In this document: one piece after another, positions 27,388 to 37,433 of the stretch | How the letters are laid out: the number at the start of each line of letters is the position of its first letter | Numbering within the stretch: position 1 is the stretch's first letter | NCBI GenBank assembly: GCA_011772425.1 | Contig: WVZO01000153.1 | Coordinates: forward strand, 1,615 to 40,219 | Direction: 5' to 3' | Source: Candidatus Aminicenantota bacterium | GTDB lineage: Bacteria > Acidobacteriota > Aminicenantia > UBA2199 | Length of the DNA: 38,605 nt | Notes under the pieces: model-generated | What the model was told of the DNA's origin: nothing | Databases searched by the model: none | The model's input: only the letters and a program-made list of their open reading frames with translations | Program-made: the position numbers and the translations under genes

Positions 27388-29323
27388 TAAACTGCTGGAA
27401 CCACAATTCTACCATCACCAGGTGCCAGACCTTTTTGTAAAGATGGGGTTTGCTTTGCTTAAACGTGTTATACAGGTTATCGATCTCCTTGTTATTAAAT
27501 ATATCTCTTTTTTTTAGACTTTCCAGTGAGGTTTCGGTTAATTCTTTGAGTTCTTTTTGCATCCACCTGCCTACCGGCAGCCCAAATCCCCGCTTGGGCA
27601 TTTGTAAGCAAGCCGGTGCAATATACTTCTTCGCCACTCTCCGCAGAACATATTTCTGATACCGGGGCTGGTTTTTCATGATTTTATAACAAGAAGGCAT
27701 CCGGAACGCCAATTCAATAAGATGATGATCCAGGTAAGGGAACCGCCCCTCCAATGAAAACCACATGGTAAACTGATCAATCCGATACACATGATGATTG
27801 CCAATATACGACATGATATCAAAGTAACTGAGGGCTTCGATATCATCGGTAAAACTTCCTGTTAGAGGCTTATACAATTTATCCAGGAGGGAAAGGGTAT
27901 CAAAGCCGTCATTCTTCAAAAACAATTTTTTCTTCTCATGCTCCTTGAAATTGGAATATTGATCAACATAGTAATTGTCAATGGTTTTCAATTGGCGGTA
28001 ACGGCCATACCGGCTCAAAAACAGGGGTAAAAACGCAGCAACGAATTTTTTCCATTTCCAGGTATTGATAGTCCGGTAATGGCTGTAACCGGCAAAGAGC
28101 TCATCACCCCCCAACCCATTCAATACCACCACGATCCCATGTTTGGCAATACATTTGCATATGAGATAATTGGGTGCCAGGGTGCAGATGGGTTCTTCAT
28201 ATCCCAGCACCATGTCGTGGATATCCGTCAACATCTCATCCGGGTTAACTTTTTCAATAATATGATGCATCGGATGCATCCGGGCAGTTTCTACAGCCTG
28301 GTCCAATTCATCATATTCAGGTACGGTTTTGTCAAAGGCCAATGTAAAGGCATTGATCCCGGGATGAAGAGAGGAGGCAATAGCTGATATGGTGGTGGAG
28401 TCAATCCCGCCGCTCATAAAGGTACCCACTTCCACATCAGCCACCAACCGGTATTGGATGGATTTCTTCAAATGCATTTCTAATTGTTCTATCGCCTCTT
28501 GCTCGGTCATGGATTCCTCCTGGCTGAGTGTGGGGATGTGCCAGTATCGCTGTTGGGTTATATTTTGAGTGGCCAGGTTGATTTTCATCCAATGGGCCTG
28601 CGGCAGCGCTGCCACATCTCTAAAAACCGTCATGGGCCTCGGCGCAACAGAAAAACTAAGATTGTGCCACAACCCCTCCCAATTCACTCCAGGTCTATAA
28701 AGACCGGAAGCAATAATGGTTTTTATATCTGAGGCAAATATAAAGCAGTCCTTTTGATGCGTGTAATAAAGAGGTTTTATACCGATTCGATCTCGAGCCA
28801 AAAAGACTTCCTGTCTGCTGTGGTCATAAATAACCACGGCAAACATACCGTTAAAACGCTGAAGACTATCCACCCCCCACTGCATGTAAGCAGCCAATAC
28901 CACTTCCGTATCCGTATCACTGGAAAAGGTGTGACCTTGTTTTTCCAGCTCTTTCCTGACTTCTTTAAAATTGTAAACTTCACCGTTATACAGGATCCAA
29001 AACCGGCCGTCACTGCTGCACATCGGTTGATGCCCCCGGAAAGAGAGGTCCAGTATTTTTAGGCGCCGATGCCCAAAAGCAAGATGAGACTCCATTTGAT
29101 AGGCATCTTTGATGTGTTTCATCCCCTCTACATTAGCTTTGGCTTCCTCTAAAGGGGTATCGTCTCCATAAAAGGGATATGCACGACGGTTTTCCAAATC
29201 CACCAGGAGATAACCTTCATCATCCGGCCCCCGCTGCTTCATCTGCTTTGCCATCCGCTGAATAGGAGGCACCAGGAGACTTTTTTCTCCGCTAAGATTA
29301 ATAACTCCTGCTATTCCACACAT
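27374..29323 (-). CDS. asnB: Asparagine synthase (glutamine-hydrolyzing)-type amidotransferase
   Basis: MCGIAGVINLSG (Cys2 nucleophile), RGPDDEGY, YNGEVYNFKEVRKELE, SGGIDSTTISAIA synthetase motif. Confidence 0.93.
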   Translation of the reverse strand: MCGIAGVINLSGEKSLLVPPIQRMAKQMKQRGPDDEGYLLVDLENRRAYPFYGDDTPLEEAKANVEGMKHIKDAYQMESHLAFGHRRLKILDLSFRGHQPMCSSDGRFWILYNGEVYNFKEVRKELEKQGHTFSSDTDTEVVLAAYMQWGVDSLQRFNGMFAVVIYDHSRQEVFLARDRIGIKPLYYTHQKDCFIFASDIKTIIASGLYRPGVNWEGLWHNLSFSVAPRPMTVFRDVAALPQAHWMKINLATQNITQQRYWHIPTLSQEESMTEQEAIEQLEMHLKKSIQYRLVADVEVGTFMSGGIDSTTISAIASSLHPGINAFTLAFDKTVPEYDELDQAVETARMHPMHHIIEKVNPDEMLTDIHDMVLGYEEPICTLAPNYLICKCIAKHGIVVVLNGLGGDELFAGYSHYRTINTWKWKKFVAAFLPLFLSRYGRYRQLKTIDNYYVDQYSNFKEHEKKKLFLKNDGFDTLSLLDKLYKPLTGSFTDDIEALSYFDIMSYIGNHHVYRIDQFTMWFSLEGRFPYLDHHLIELAFRMPSCYKIMKNQPRYQKYVLRRVAKKYIAPACLQMPKRGFGLPVGRWMQKELKELTETSLESLKKRDIFNNKEIDNLYNTFKQSKPHLYKKVWHLVMVELWFQQFIDRQ

Positions 29324-29327
29324 GTGT

Positions 29328-30542
29328 TTAACCGACCGCCTTCTCTAATTGCTGCCAATAATTCCGGGCCGCATTCTCATCGTTATATTCCCGGATAGTC
29401 TGGTGGGCATTCTTTAAAATGTTCTCCAATTCAGCGGTGGATGATTGGAGAATAATTGTTTCCAGGAGGTTTTTCAGCGGTTCTACCTGGCCGGGAAGGG
29501 AGAGGAAGCCGTTTTTTTCGTGTTGAATCACGCCGTCGATGCCTTCTCCCCTACCCCCGATAACAATATTACCGGCAGCCATGGCTTCAAGATAAACCAA
29601 CCCAAAAGTTTCCAGGTAACTGACCATTACAAAAATATGAGAGCGTTTCAACGCTTCTATCACCTGTCTTCGCGGCACAGTCCCTTTGAACCGCACCCGG
29701 GATTGAATCCCCAGCTGCACCGTCAATGCCTCTAAGTGGGGACGCTCTTCACCCTCTCCGATAATGGTATATGTCCAGTCGAATTTATCTTTCAACCGGG
29801 CCAGTGCCCTTAAATTGGTGTCAATTTTTTTTCGTTCAATTAAACTGCATACGGAAATAATAGAAACCTTGCCGCCGGTTTTGCCGGTTTTCCATTGTCT
29901 CATCCGGGCAGCGGCATTTTCCGGGTTTTCGATAAGGTCTTCTTCAATGCCGGAAAATGCGATAAAACTTTTTTCCCGGTAATGAGGGAACCATTTTTGG
30001 ATTTTATTGTAAATATATTGGGAACGGCAGGCAATAGCAGAAGCCGCCTCCAGGACGCTGCCGCAGCGCTTCGCAAAAGCAGTAGGGTCATCCTCCACCA
30101 GGTCCGGCGTAATGTGAAGACCAACCACCAAAGGCAATTCCCTCATCCGGGAATACCGGTAACCGATGTACAAACTCTTATCATAGTGAGCCACCACCAC
30201 ATCCGGTTTAAAATCAATAGTCTTTAAATATTTATTCAAATACCGGTACAGCGGATAATAAAAATACGCAATCCTGGGAATTTTAAAAATGGGAAAAACA
30301 ATAATCGGCACATTATCCAGGGAAATAATTTTGCTTCTAAAGCTTTTCCCAGACAGTTGATTTTGCCTGCGTGTAAACCATTCCCTTACGTATAAATAAA
30401 CCGGACATACCACCAGGACATTTACTTCCCGGTTCTTATCCTGATGCCAATGCTTTACAAAACTATGCAGCACAGAGGTAACACCTTCGGCACTGGGTTC
30501 GGCAGTGGTAGGATACAATGAAGAAATCAAAAGAATGTTCAT
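29328..30542 (-). CDS. Glycosyltransferase family 4
   Basis: MNILLISSLYPTTAEPSAEG...ETFGLVYLEAMAAGNIVIGGRGEGIDGVI. Confidence 0.9.
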   Translation of the reverse strand: MNILLISSLYPTTAEPSAEGVTSVLHSFVKHWHQDKNREVNVLVVCPVYLYVREWFTRRQNQLSGKSFRSKIISLDNVPIIVFPIFKIPRIAYFYYPLYRYLNKYLKTIDFKPDVVVAHYDKSLYIGYRYSRMRELPLVVGLHITPDLVEDDPTAFAKRCGSVLEAASAIACRSQYIYNKIQKWFPHYREKSFIAFSGIEEDLIENPENAAARMRQWKTGKTGGKVSIISVCSLIERKKIDTNLRALARLKDKFDWTYTIIGEGEERPHLEALTVQLGIQSRVRFKGTVPRRQVIEALKRSHIFVMVSYLETFGLVYLEAMAAGNIVIGGRGEGIDGVIQHEKNGFLSLPGQVEPLKNLLETIILQSSTAELENILKNAHQTIREYNDENAARNYWQQLEKAVG

Positions 30543-31702
30543 TCTAAAAGGCTCTTATATTTCTCTTCCAGGTTCAGGACTTCTTTTTTTATGTCGTGGT
30601 ACTCTTCCACAAATTCTCTGCCGACTTTTCCCATTGGGCTCCAGAGTTGCTGATTCTCTAGGAGGAACAAGATGTTGCGGGTGAGTGCCTCCACATTTCT
30701 TTCTGCTGATAACAACGCACTTCTATTGGGAACCACAACATTGGGAATATCCGCATGCTCAGTAGAAATGATTGGCAGACCCATGGCCTGGGCTTCCAAA
30801 ATAGTCGTGGGTGCACCCCCTTCACTGTCTCCATCAGAAGCAGTCACACTGGGATGAATGAAAATATCTGCTTCCTCTACTTTCTTTAAATAATCACGAT
30901 AGCTCAAAAAACCCGGCAGCTCTACATACTTCTTCATTTTATTTTTATCGATAAATGCTTCGATCTCTTCTTTTAACTCACCATCGCCGATTATACAAAA
31001 ACGAATATTCCGGCAGTGGTGTTCATTATATACCTTTTTCACCGCTTCTAATGCATAAACCAGGCCTTTCTTCTCAGTAAACCTGCCGCAAAAAAGCAGC
31101 CATGTAATATTTTTCCCTTTGGGTTTACGCTCTTTATATTGAATGGTTTCTACAGGTATGGCAATCCGTTGAATATGGATTTTTTCCGGCGGACACCCCA
31201 ACCCCTGGAGCATTAACTTCATATGCTCGCCTTCCACCAAGAACATCTCCCCCTGTGCAAACAATTTCTTATAATGCTTCATTAACGGCTTAATCATATC
31301 GCTTTTGGAGAGGTCTGCACCATAGAATGTGGTCACCAGGGGAATCTTTACTTTCTTTTTCACCTTTAACGCTTGTACCCCATTATGACCGAAATGCGCA
31401 TGAAGCAGCCGCGCACCCCGTTTTTTTAAAATATTTTCAAAATTGAGGTTCCGCCTTAAAATACGCTTTAAAATACCGTAATAAAACCATTTGGAACTGT
31501 ACCGCCTGAGCTGAAGCGAATAAATATCCCGCGGCGAAAAGAAAAAACCTCCCTCTCCCAGGTTCTCAATCCTCCAGGCCAGGCAAATGGGCGTAAAAGA
31601 TTTCATGTGAGAAAGATAATGATAAATAAACGTCTCGGATTTCACAAAAAACGCACCACTAAAATGTGCCGCCACAGGTCTGGATTTACCGTTAATCATC
31701 AT
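30539..31702 (-). CDS. Glycosyltransferase family 4
   Basis: LLHAHFGHNGVQAL...FCGRFTEKKGLVYALEAVKKV...EGGAPTTILEAQAMGLPIIST. Confidence 0.9.
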   Translation of the reverse strand: MMINGKSRPVAAHFSGAFFVKSETFIYHYLSHMKSFTPICLAWRIENLGEGGFFFSPRDIYSLQLRRYSSKWFYYGILKRILRRNLNFENILKKRGARLLHAHFGHNGVQALKVKKKVKIPLVTTFYGADLSKSDMIKPLMKHYKKLFAQGEMFLVEGEHMKLMLQGLGCPPEKIHIQRIAIPVETIQYKERKPKGKNITWLLFCGRFTEKKGLVYALEAVKKVYNEHHCRNIRFCIIGDGELKEEIEAFIDKNKMKKYVELPGFLSYRDYLKKVEEADIFIHPSVTASDGDSEGGAPTTILEAQAMGLPIISTEHADIPNVVVPNRSALLSAERNVEALTRNILFLLENQQLWSPMGKVGREFVEEYHDIKKEVLNLEEKYKSLLE

Positions 31703-31720
31703 CAGGACACCTTTATTCCC

Positions 31721-33196
31721 CTATTCAACCACCTTCTCTTTTCTTATTGAAGCGTACTCCTTTAAGTTTTTCCATATGAAACAGATTTCCTGCTTATCAA
31801 AAATAAGCAGTAAAATAATGTATATTATCACAAAAATACCTGAGAGCAATAACAACTCTCCCAATATACCTAAAGATATAATATATTTTTGCAATAATAG
31901 AATAACTGCTGCTGCCGTAAGTGCAAACAACAGGGGGTTTTTTAGTTGTTCCAGGTATTCCGGAGCTTTCATTTTTACCAGGTAATACCTGATGAAGAAG
32001 CCGGCGGGAAAAAACAGGAAAAGGGTGACAAATAAGGTACTGCAAGCAACCCCGTAAATCCCCCACCTGAGACCGATATAATTGGCCACAAATAAAAAAA
32101 ACGTTTTCGCAAGATTCTCCCAGAACCCGATATCGGCCCGGCCTTTGGCTAAAACTAAATTCCCCATGGGGTTCCCAACCGAATAAAGTATCCCCAGGAA
32201 AGAAAATATCGCCAGTATCGGTACGGATAAAAGCCAGTTATTACCATAGAAAACAAGAATTAAATTTTCGGATAGCGCAAAGAACAACAGGAAGATGGGA
32301 GCCGCGGTATAACAGATATACCGTATCATCTTCAAGAAATACTTCTTAATTTGAGCGTTATCCTCCTGGACTTCCGATAGGGCTGGAAACGCCACACTGG
32401 TAATGATGGGATTAATCCTGTGAATGGGTTTCATCATGAGGGTATAAGCTACTGAATAGTAGCCCAGGGCTGCTGCCCCTAAAAACCGGCCGATCAATAA
32501 ATAATCGATGTTCTTATTGAACCGGTTTATAATTCTTTCCCCCATTTGATATAGACCGAAAGACAAAAACCGTTTAATGTGTTTATATTGAAGCACGAAT
32601 CTGGCGGGCTTCCATATTCTCAAACCGAAATAAACATTCAAACCCGCTGATACAAAGGATTGCAACATTGTACCCACCACGAGACTCATGATATCCCTGG
32701 AGAAACAGGCATACAGGATGGCTGATACCGAATAAACCACGGTGGCGGTCATATTTATTCTCGATAAAATTCCAAACTTCATGTTTTTCTTCAACAGCAC
32801 GTTAAAAACCGTTGCCGGAGATGTAATCGTAAAATTAAGGGCAAGAATCCATAAGTATAAATATATCCTGGGTTCCTTATAATAGTAGACAATAATTGGA
32901 GTTGCCAGTATCAATAAAATCGTTAGGAAAACGCCCACCAGTATATTAAAATAAAAGAGGGAAGTTAACTCGACCGGCGTAACATCGCGATAACTGATTA
33001 TCGCCGCACTTACCCCCATATCAGAAAATGACTCCAATATACTCACCATCACCGTAATCATGGCAAAGAGACCGAAATCATCAGGTTTTAACAGGCGGGC
33101 CAGTACCGCAATCGTACCCATACTGACGATAAAGGAAAAACTCGAACTGATGGCATTCCAGATGGTGCCGGCAATCACTTTGTATTTCAAAAACAT
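31721..33196 (-). CDS. Lipopolysaccharide/polysaccharide flippase (MOP superfamily, WzxC-like)
   Basis: 491 aa multi-TM; VIAVLARLLKPDDFGLFAMI-like N-terminus and NKNIDYLLIGRFLGAAALGYYSVAYTL. Confidence 0.88.
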   Translation of the reverse strand: MFLKYKVIAGTIWNAISSSFSFIVSMGTIAVLARLLKPDDFGLFAMITVMVSILESFSDMGVSAAIISYRDVTPVELTSLFYFNILVGVFLTILLILATPIIVYYYKEPRIYLYLWILALNFTITSPATVFNVLLKKNMKFGILSRINMTATVVYSVSAILYACFSRDIMSLVVGTMLQSFVSAGLNVYFGLRIWKPARFVLQYKHIKRFLSFGLYQMGERIINRFNKNIDYLLIGRFLGAAALGYYSVAYTLMMKPIHRINPIITSVAFPALSEVQEDNAQIKKYFLKMIRYICYTAAPIFLLFFALSENLILVFYGNNWLLSVPILAIFSFLGILYSVGNPMGNLVLAKGRADIGFWENLAKTFFLFVANYIGLRWGIYGVACSTLFVTLFLFFPAGFFIRYYLVKMKAPEYLEQLKNPLLFALTAAAVILLLQKYIISLGILGELLLLSGIFVIIYIILLLIFDKQEICFIWKNLKEYASIRKEKVVE

Positions 33197-33222
33197 CGGG
33201 GAAAACCTTTTAATGGTTTGTT

Positions 33223-34266
33223 CTACAAATCATAACACGTTTCAAGGTAACTTCGCAAAAGAGGGTTCAACGTCTCTGAATAGTGCAGGATAACCTGCCG
33301 GATTTTATCATTCAAAACCGGGTTCACCGCTTTTATCATTTTTTTGTAGTAGTTTGCCGAATCTCTACGAGTATCCACATTGGATTGAATATCACCATTG
33401 CTTTTACTTGACAGGTCCAGGTAAGATCGAACCTCTCCCACAAAATCCAGGCCGATAAAATCAAATACCCGGTTTACTACTTTATCCGGGTCCTCCGATA
33501 TCTCCTCATGAGAAACCAACCGGAAAGTGCACTGAAATCGATAGAGGTCTTCCAGCATGACGTCATAGTTAATCAACCACCACAATACCAGTTTTATTTC
33601 CGGATCATTCTCCCAATCACTGTGATTAATCAGGTCTCTATATTTTTCAAACCGGGGGCAATTTTTTATATCATCCATAAACGTAAGGAGCGATCGATGT
33701 AATTCTCCCAGGCTGCCCCGGGAAAACAATTTCATAATAGAAGCGGCCTGGGCCCCAGGGTGTCTTATACAAACAAGAATCCCGGCACCCGGGAAAGCTC
33801 CCGATATTAAACCGATCTTGAAATTTAAACGCAGCTCTTTGGTCACCGTAAAAGAAGGATTGGCACTCTTCCTGCTTTGCCGGTCCGGGGGGATGTTCCG
33901 GGTGTTGAGGTGCAATAAATCGTATCGCTGAATCTTCAACGATACGGGGGATTTGAAACGTCTCTTAATTCTCTGATAACTTTCAATAATAAATTTATCC
34001 AATTTCTTTAAATAGAGTGGCCTTCCACTCTTATAAAACAAGGGGTATTTAAGAGAATATAATTTGTTATAACCATTTTTTACCTCATTGGTTAGCTCTT
34101 CACCGGGATGATCCGAATATATATTTCTTCCCGGGATTTTTTCAAAAATCGCGGCATAATCGGCAAAGGGTTCCATGAAGAATTCCACATCGGGATGAGA
34201 ATCGAAAATATTGGAGAGCCATGTGGTACCGGACCGCTCACAGCCCAAAACGAAGACGTGTTTCAT
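33223..34266 (-). CDS. Sulfotransferase family protein
   Basis: MKHVFVLGCERSGTTWLSNIFDSHPDVEFFMEPF; ILVCIRHPGAQAASIMKLF. Confidence 0.88.
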   Translation of the reverse strand: MKHVFVLGCERSGTTWLSNIFDSHPDVEFFMEPFADYAAIFEKIPGRNIYSDHPGEELTNEVKNGYNKLYSLKYPLFYKSGRPLYLKKLDKFIIESYQRIKRRFKSPVSLKIQRYDLLHLNTRNIPPDRQSRKSANPSFTVTKELRLNFKIGLISGAFPGAGILVCIRHPGAQAASIMKLFSRGSLGELHRSLLTFMDDIKNCPRFEKYRDLINHSDWENDPEIKLVLWWLINYDVMLEDLYRFQCTFRLVSHEEISEDPDKVVNRVFDFIGLDFVGEVRSYLDLSSKSNGDIQSNVDTRRDSANYYKKMIKAVNPVLNDKIRQVILHYSETLNPLLRSYLETCYDL

Positions 34267-34281
34267 CGACCTATTTTTTCA

Positions 34282-34959
34282 TTATTTCGATGGTTTTTTT
34301 ATCACTGCGATATACTCTACGGAAAAACGTTCCGTGAGATCGATCTTATTTAGAAGATAGGCCGCACCCTGGACCAGGTGTACAAAGGGGGGTATAATCC
34401 ACCACAACGGATTGAGCTTCCCTCCTTTACGAAGCCCATTCAAAAAATAAGCCAGTTCCTGGCCAAAGGCAGCGCAAAATCCTGACAAAGCTTTAATTTC
34501 AACCACTTCGAACCCATTTTTCTCGAATAAATATTTTAACCCGTACCTGGTGAAACGATAGTAGTCATAGGGTTCTTCATGTAGGTGCCAGAACAAAGGG
34601 ACCGTATAGATCCCAAAGCCCCCCGGCTTTAATATTCGATAAGCCTCGGCCAGGGCTAAACCAGGCTCTTTTAAATGCTCGAGCACATCCGTACAAAGAA
34701 CTGAGTCAAAGCTTTCATTTTTACAAGGAATCTCATAAGCCGTAGAAAATATATCGATATTCGATTTATCGGAATAGGTATCCCAACGATCGATCCCGAT
34801 GTGTCCGGTCACATAAGGTGAAGCCATTTCCAGGTAAGGTTTTTCCCCGCAGCCGATATCCAGTAATTTCCCCTGTACATACAGGGGCAATCTTTCCTTA
34901 AGAGCGGGGTTAATAATACTGAAGATTAGCCAGTTATAATATCTTGTCAGGCGAAACAT
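34282..34959 (-). CDS. Class I SAM-dependent methyltransferase
   Basis: KLLDIGCGEKPYLEMASPYVTGHIGIDRW...FDSVLCTDVLEHLKEPGLALAEAYRILKPGG. Confidence 0.9.
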   Translation of the reverse strand: MFRLTRYYNWLIFSIINPALKERLPLYVQGKLLDIGCGEKPYLEMASPYVTGHIGIDRWDTYSDKSNIDIFSTAYEIPCKNESFDSVLCTDVLEHLKEPGLALAEAYRILKPGGFGIYTVPLFWHLHEEPYDYYRFTRYGLKYLFEKNGFEVVEIKALSGFCAAFGQELAYFLNGLRKGGKLNPLWWIIPPFVHLVQGAAYLLNKIDLTERFSVEYIAVIKKPSK

Positions 34960-35662
34960 TTTTTCTACCTGCCATTATGGATAATCTTTCACCCAGGTCA
35001 AAATAGTTGGAAATATGTTTTAAATTAACAAATCCGAACAAGTGTCGATACATTTCCACGGGTCTGTATTTCCAGTGAAGGGTGTCCGGTTGATTCGAGG
35101 TATTTTCCACTAAAAAAACCAGTCCGTTTTTTTTTAGCACCCGGTCAATTTCGGCTGTGGAGTGTTGGAGGACTTTCTCATCGACGATGCCCCCCAGGAC
35201 AATACATATCCACACCACATCGACGAAATCGTTTTCAACGGGAATTTCGGCCTCTTTCATCAACCTGTATTCTACATTGGGAAATCGGGGTGCAATGTTG
35301 AGTAAATGCTCTACCGGGTCCACTCCAATCGCTTTTCCATGGACGATTCCGGCAAGATCGGGAGTAAACCGGCCCGGTCCACAGCCAAAATCAAGAACCA
35401 GCTTTTCATCCCCTCTTAACTGCTGTTCCAGGATAGGGAATAATATATTTTTCTGCCGTTGAGTAACGGCTTCAAGTTCTTCTTCGGGATGCCGAAGATT
35501 GAATACCGACCGCCGGCCATACGCCTTTGCTCTTTTCTTCCAATATCGAATCCCTGAAAAGTGCTTTTCTTCATTAAAAACAAAATGGTAAAGTTTTCGG
35601 AATATTTTTTTTATTATTGTTTTCATTCGGGATTTGATTTTTGGTTTTGTTTCGGATGTCAT
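34934..35662 (-). CDS. Class I SAM-dependent methyltransferase
   Basis: LVLDFGCGPGRFTPDLAGIVHGKAIGVDPVEHLLNIA...DFVDVVWICIVLGGIVD. Confidence 0.87.
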   Translation of the reverse strand: MTSETKPKIKSRMKTIIKKIFRKLYHFVFNEEKHFSGIRYWKKRAKAYGRRSVFNLRHPEEELEAVTQRQKNILFPILEQQLRGDEKLVLDFGCGPGRFTPDLAGIVHGKAIGVDPVEHLLNIAPRFPNVEYRLMKEAEIPVENDFVDVVWICIVLGGIVDEKVLQHSTAEIDRVLKKNGLVFLVENTSNQPDTLHWKYRPVEMYRHLFGFVNLKHISNYFDLGERLSIMAGRKNVSPDKIL

Positions 35663-35687
35663 AATGCCAATTTTGTACTTCGGATGT

Positions 35688-36854
35688 TTAAATGACTTTT
35701 CCGGTTATCGTATCTTTTACTGCTTCGATAACATCATTGACATCTCGATCGGTTAATTTAGGAGAGAGAGGCAGGCTCACGGTGCGTTGGGAAATCCACT
35801 CTGCATTGGGAAAATCACCTTCCTTATATCCATAGGTTTGTTGATAATAAGGATGGAGATGAAGGGCGATGTAATGCACCCCTACCCCGATGTTCCGTTT
35901 GGTCATTTCATCCAGGAACCGGTCCCTGGTGATGCCCAGGCGGTGGATATCCGGTAACAGCGTATACAAATGATAGGAATGTTTGATATAATCTGGCACC
36001 GGTGCAGGCAGGAATACCGGTAAATCTTTGAATGCCTCATTGTATATGTTCCATATCTCTTTGCGTCGTTTCCAGTAGGACTCGACGCGCGGCAGTTGAT
36101 GAATTCCCATGGCAGCCTGGATATCCATCATGTTGTACTTAAACCCCGCATACACCACCTGGTAATGTTTGTATCCTTCATCTGAAAAGCGTCTCCAGGC
36201 ATCTTTGCTCATGCCGTGCAGGGCCAAGACTTTTATTTTATCAGCGTATGCTTCGTTGTTGGTAATCGCCATGCCCCCTTCGCCAGTGATAATATTTTTG
36301 GTGACATAAAAACTAAAGCAGCCAATATCGCCGAAAAGTCCGGTATCTTTTCCTTTGTATTGGGCTTCGATGGTATGGGCGCAATCTTCGATCACCTTTA
36401 AACCATGCTTCCTGGCAATCTCCATGATATCATCCATTTCGCAGGGTCTGCCGGCAAAATGTACTACGATAATGGCGCGGGTTTTGGGGGTGATTTTGGC
36501 TTCGATCTGCTGTGGATCGATATTCATAGTAGCTTTTTGGCAATCTACCAATACCGGTTTACCGCCGGAGTGGATCACGGCATTGGCTGTAGAGGCAAAC
36601 GTCATCGTGGGAACAATCACCTCATCTCCCGGTTGAATACCGATCACATTTAATGACAGGTGAAGGGCTGCCGTGCAGGAATTCAGGGCCATGGCGTATT
36701 TCACCCCTTTGTACTCCTTGAACATCTCTTCAAAACGTTGGACTTTCGGTCCGGTGCCGATCCACCCGCATTTCATGGACTTTACCACTTCTTCGATCTC
36801 GTCGTTTTCGATCAACGGACTGCCAAAAACTAAAAAATCCTTTCGCTTAAACAT
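35688..36854 (-). CDS. DegT/DnrJ/EryC1/StrS family aminotransferase
   Basis: ALNSCTAALHLSLNVIGIQPGDEVIVPTMTFASTANAVIHSGGKPVLVD...EDCAHTIEAQYKGKDTGLFGDIGCFSFYVTKNI. Confidence 0.94.
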   Translation of the reverse strand: MFKRKDFLVFGSPLIENDEIEEVVKSMKCGWIGTGPKVQRFEEMFKEYKGVKYAMALNSCTAALHLSLNVIGIQPGDEVIVPTMTFASTANAVIHSGGKPVLVDCQKATMNIDPQQIEAKITPKTRAIIVVHFAGRPCEMDDIMEIARKHGLKVIEDCAHTIEAQYKGKDTGLFGDIGCFSFYVTKNIITGEGGMAITNNEAYADKIKVLALHGMSKDAWRRFSDEGYKHYQVVYAGFKYNMMDIQAAMGIHQLPRVESYWKRRKEIWNIYNEAFKDLPVFLPAPVPDYIKHSYHLYTLLPDIHRLGITRDRFLDEMTKRNIGVGVHYIALHLHPYYQQTYGYKEGDFPNAEWISQRTVSLPLSPKLTDRDVNDVIEAVKDTITGKVI

Positions 36855-36903
36855 TTTTTTATATCTTTATCCATTCATCGCGAGAAACCTGGCCCAAATA
36901 TTT

Positions 36904-36995
36904 ACTGTTTACTGATTACTTCCTACTCCCTACTGCTTACTTTCCTTTGCTTGCCAATTGCCAATTGCCAATTGCCAATTGCCAACTGCCAACTG
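36904..36995. repeat. Two adjacent heptamer tandem repeats: CTNNNTA-type, then (ttgccaa)x5-ctgccaa
   Basis: Direct reading: ctgttta-ctgatta-cttccta-ctcccta-ctgctta, then ttgccaa x5 + ctgccaa + ctg at 36951-36995. Confidence 0.88.
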
Positions 36996-37193
36996 AAAAA
37001 CATGCTTCCGCCCTTGGGTTTCTCTGACACGGCAGCCTGAATTAACAATAAACATCATAGGAACATATTTATAACATAAAAACGTTTTTTTTTACAGGGC
37101 AACACTAAAATTGTGGCAATTCTAATTATGGAGTAATGGAGTAGTGGAGTAATGGAAATAGAGCTGTCCGAACCTGAAAAAAGGGACTGGTGG

Positions 37194-37398
37194 GAATGCC
37201 ACTAACTTAAGACTAAATTCGAAGCACGAAGCACGAAATCCGAAACAAATCCAAAATTCTAATGTTCAAAATTCAAAACAAAAAGAACCTGGCATGTTGG
37301 TTTTTTTTGTTTTGGTCATTTAAATTTTGGTCATTTGAATTTGTTTCGAATTTCGATATTCGAATTTCGGATTTATTAGCCTTAAGTTAGTGGCATTC
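37194..37398. mobile_element. 205-bp MITE-like element with perfect 18-bp terminal inverted repeats, containing copy B of the dispersed palindromic repeat
   Basis: Left end gaatgccactaacttaag (37194-37211) and right end cttaagttagtggcattc (37381-37398) are exact reverse complements; interior closely matches 10048-10208; no ORF. Confidence 0.75.
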
Positions 37399-37433
37399 TG
37401 GCCAGGCCAATTTCTCATTTATTCCCTAGGCCA

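Noticed and set aside
27374-29323. Lasso-peptide cyclase (AsnB-like) interpretation
   Set aside because: The N-terminal MCGIAG glutaminase domain is complete and the neighbours are glycan genes; no precursor peptide or B-type protease is nearby.
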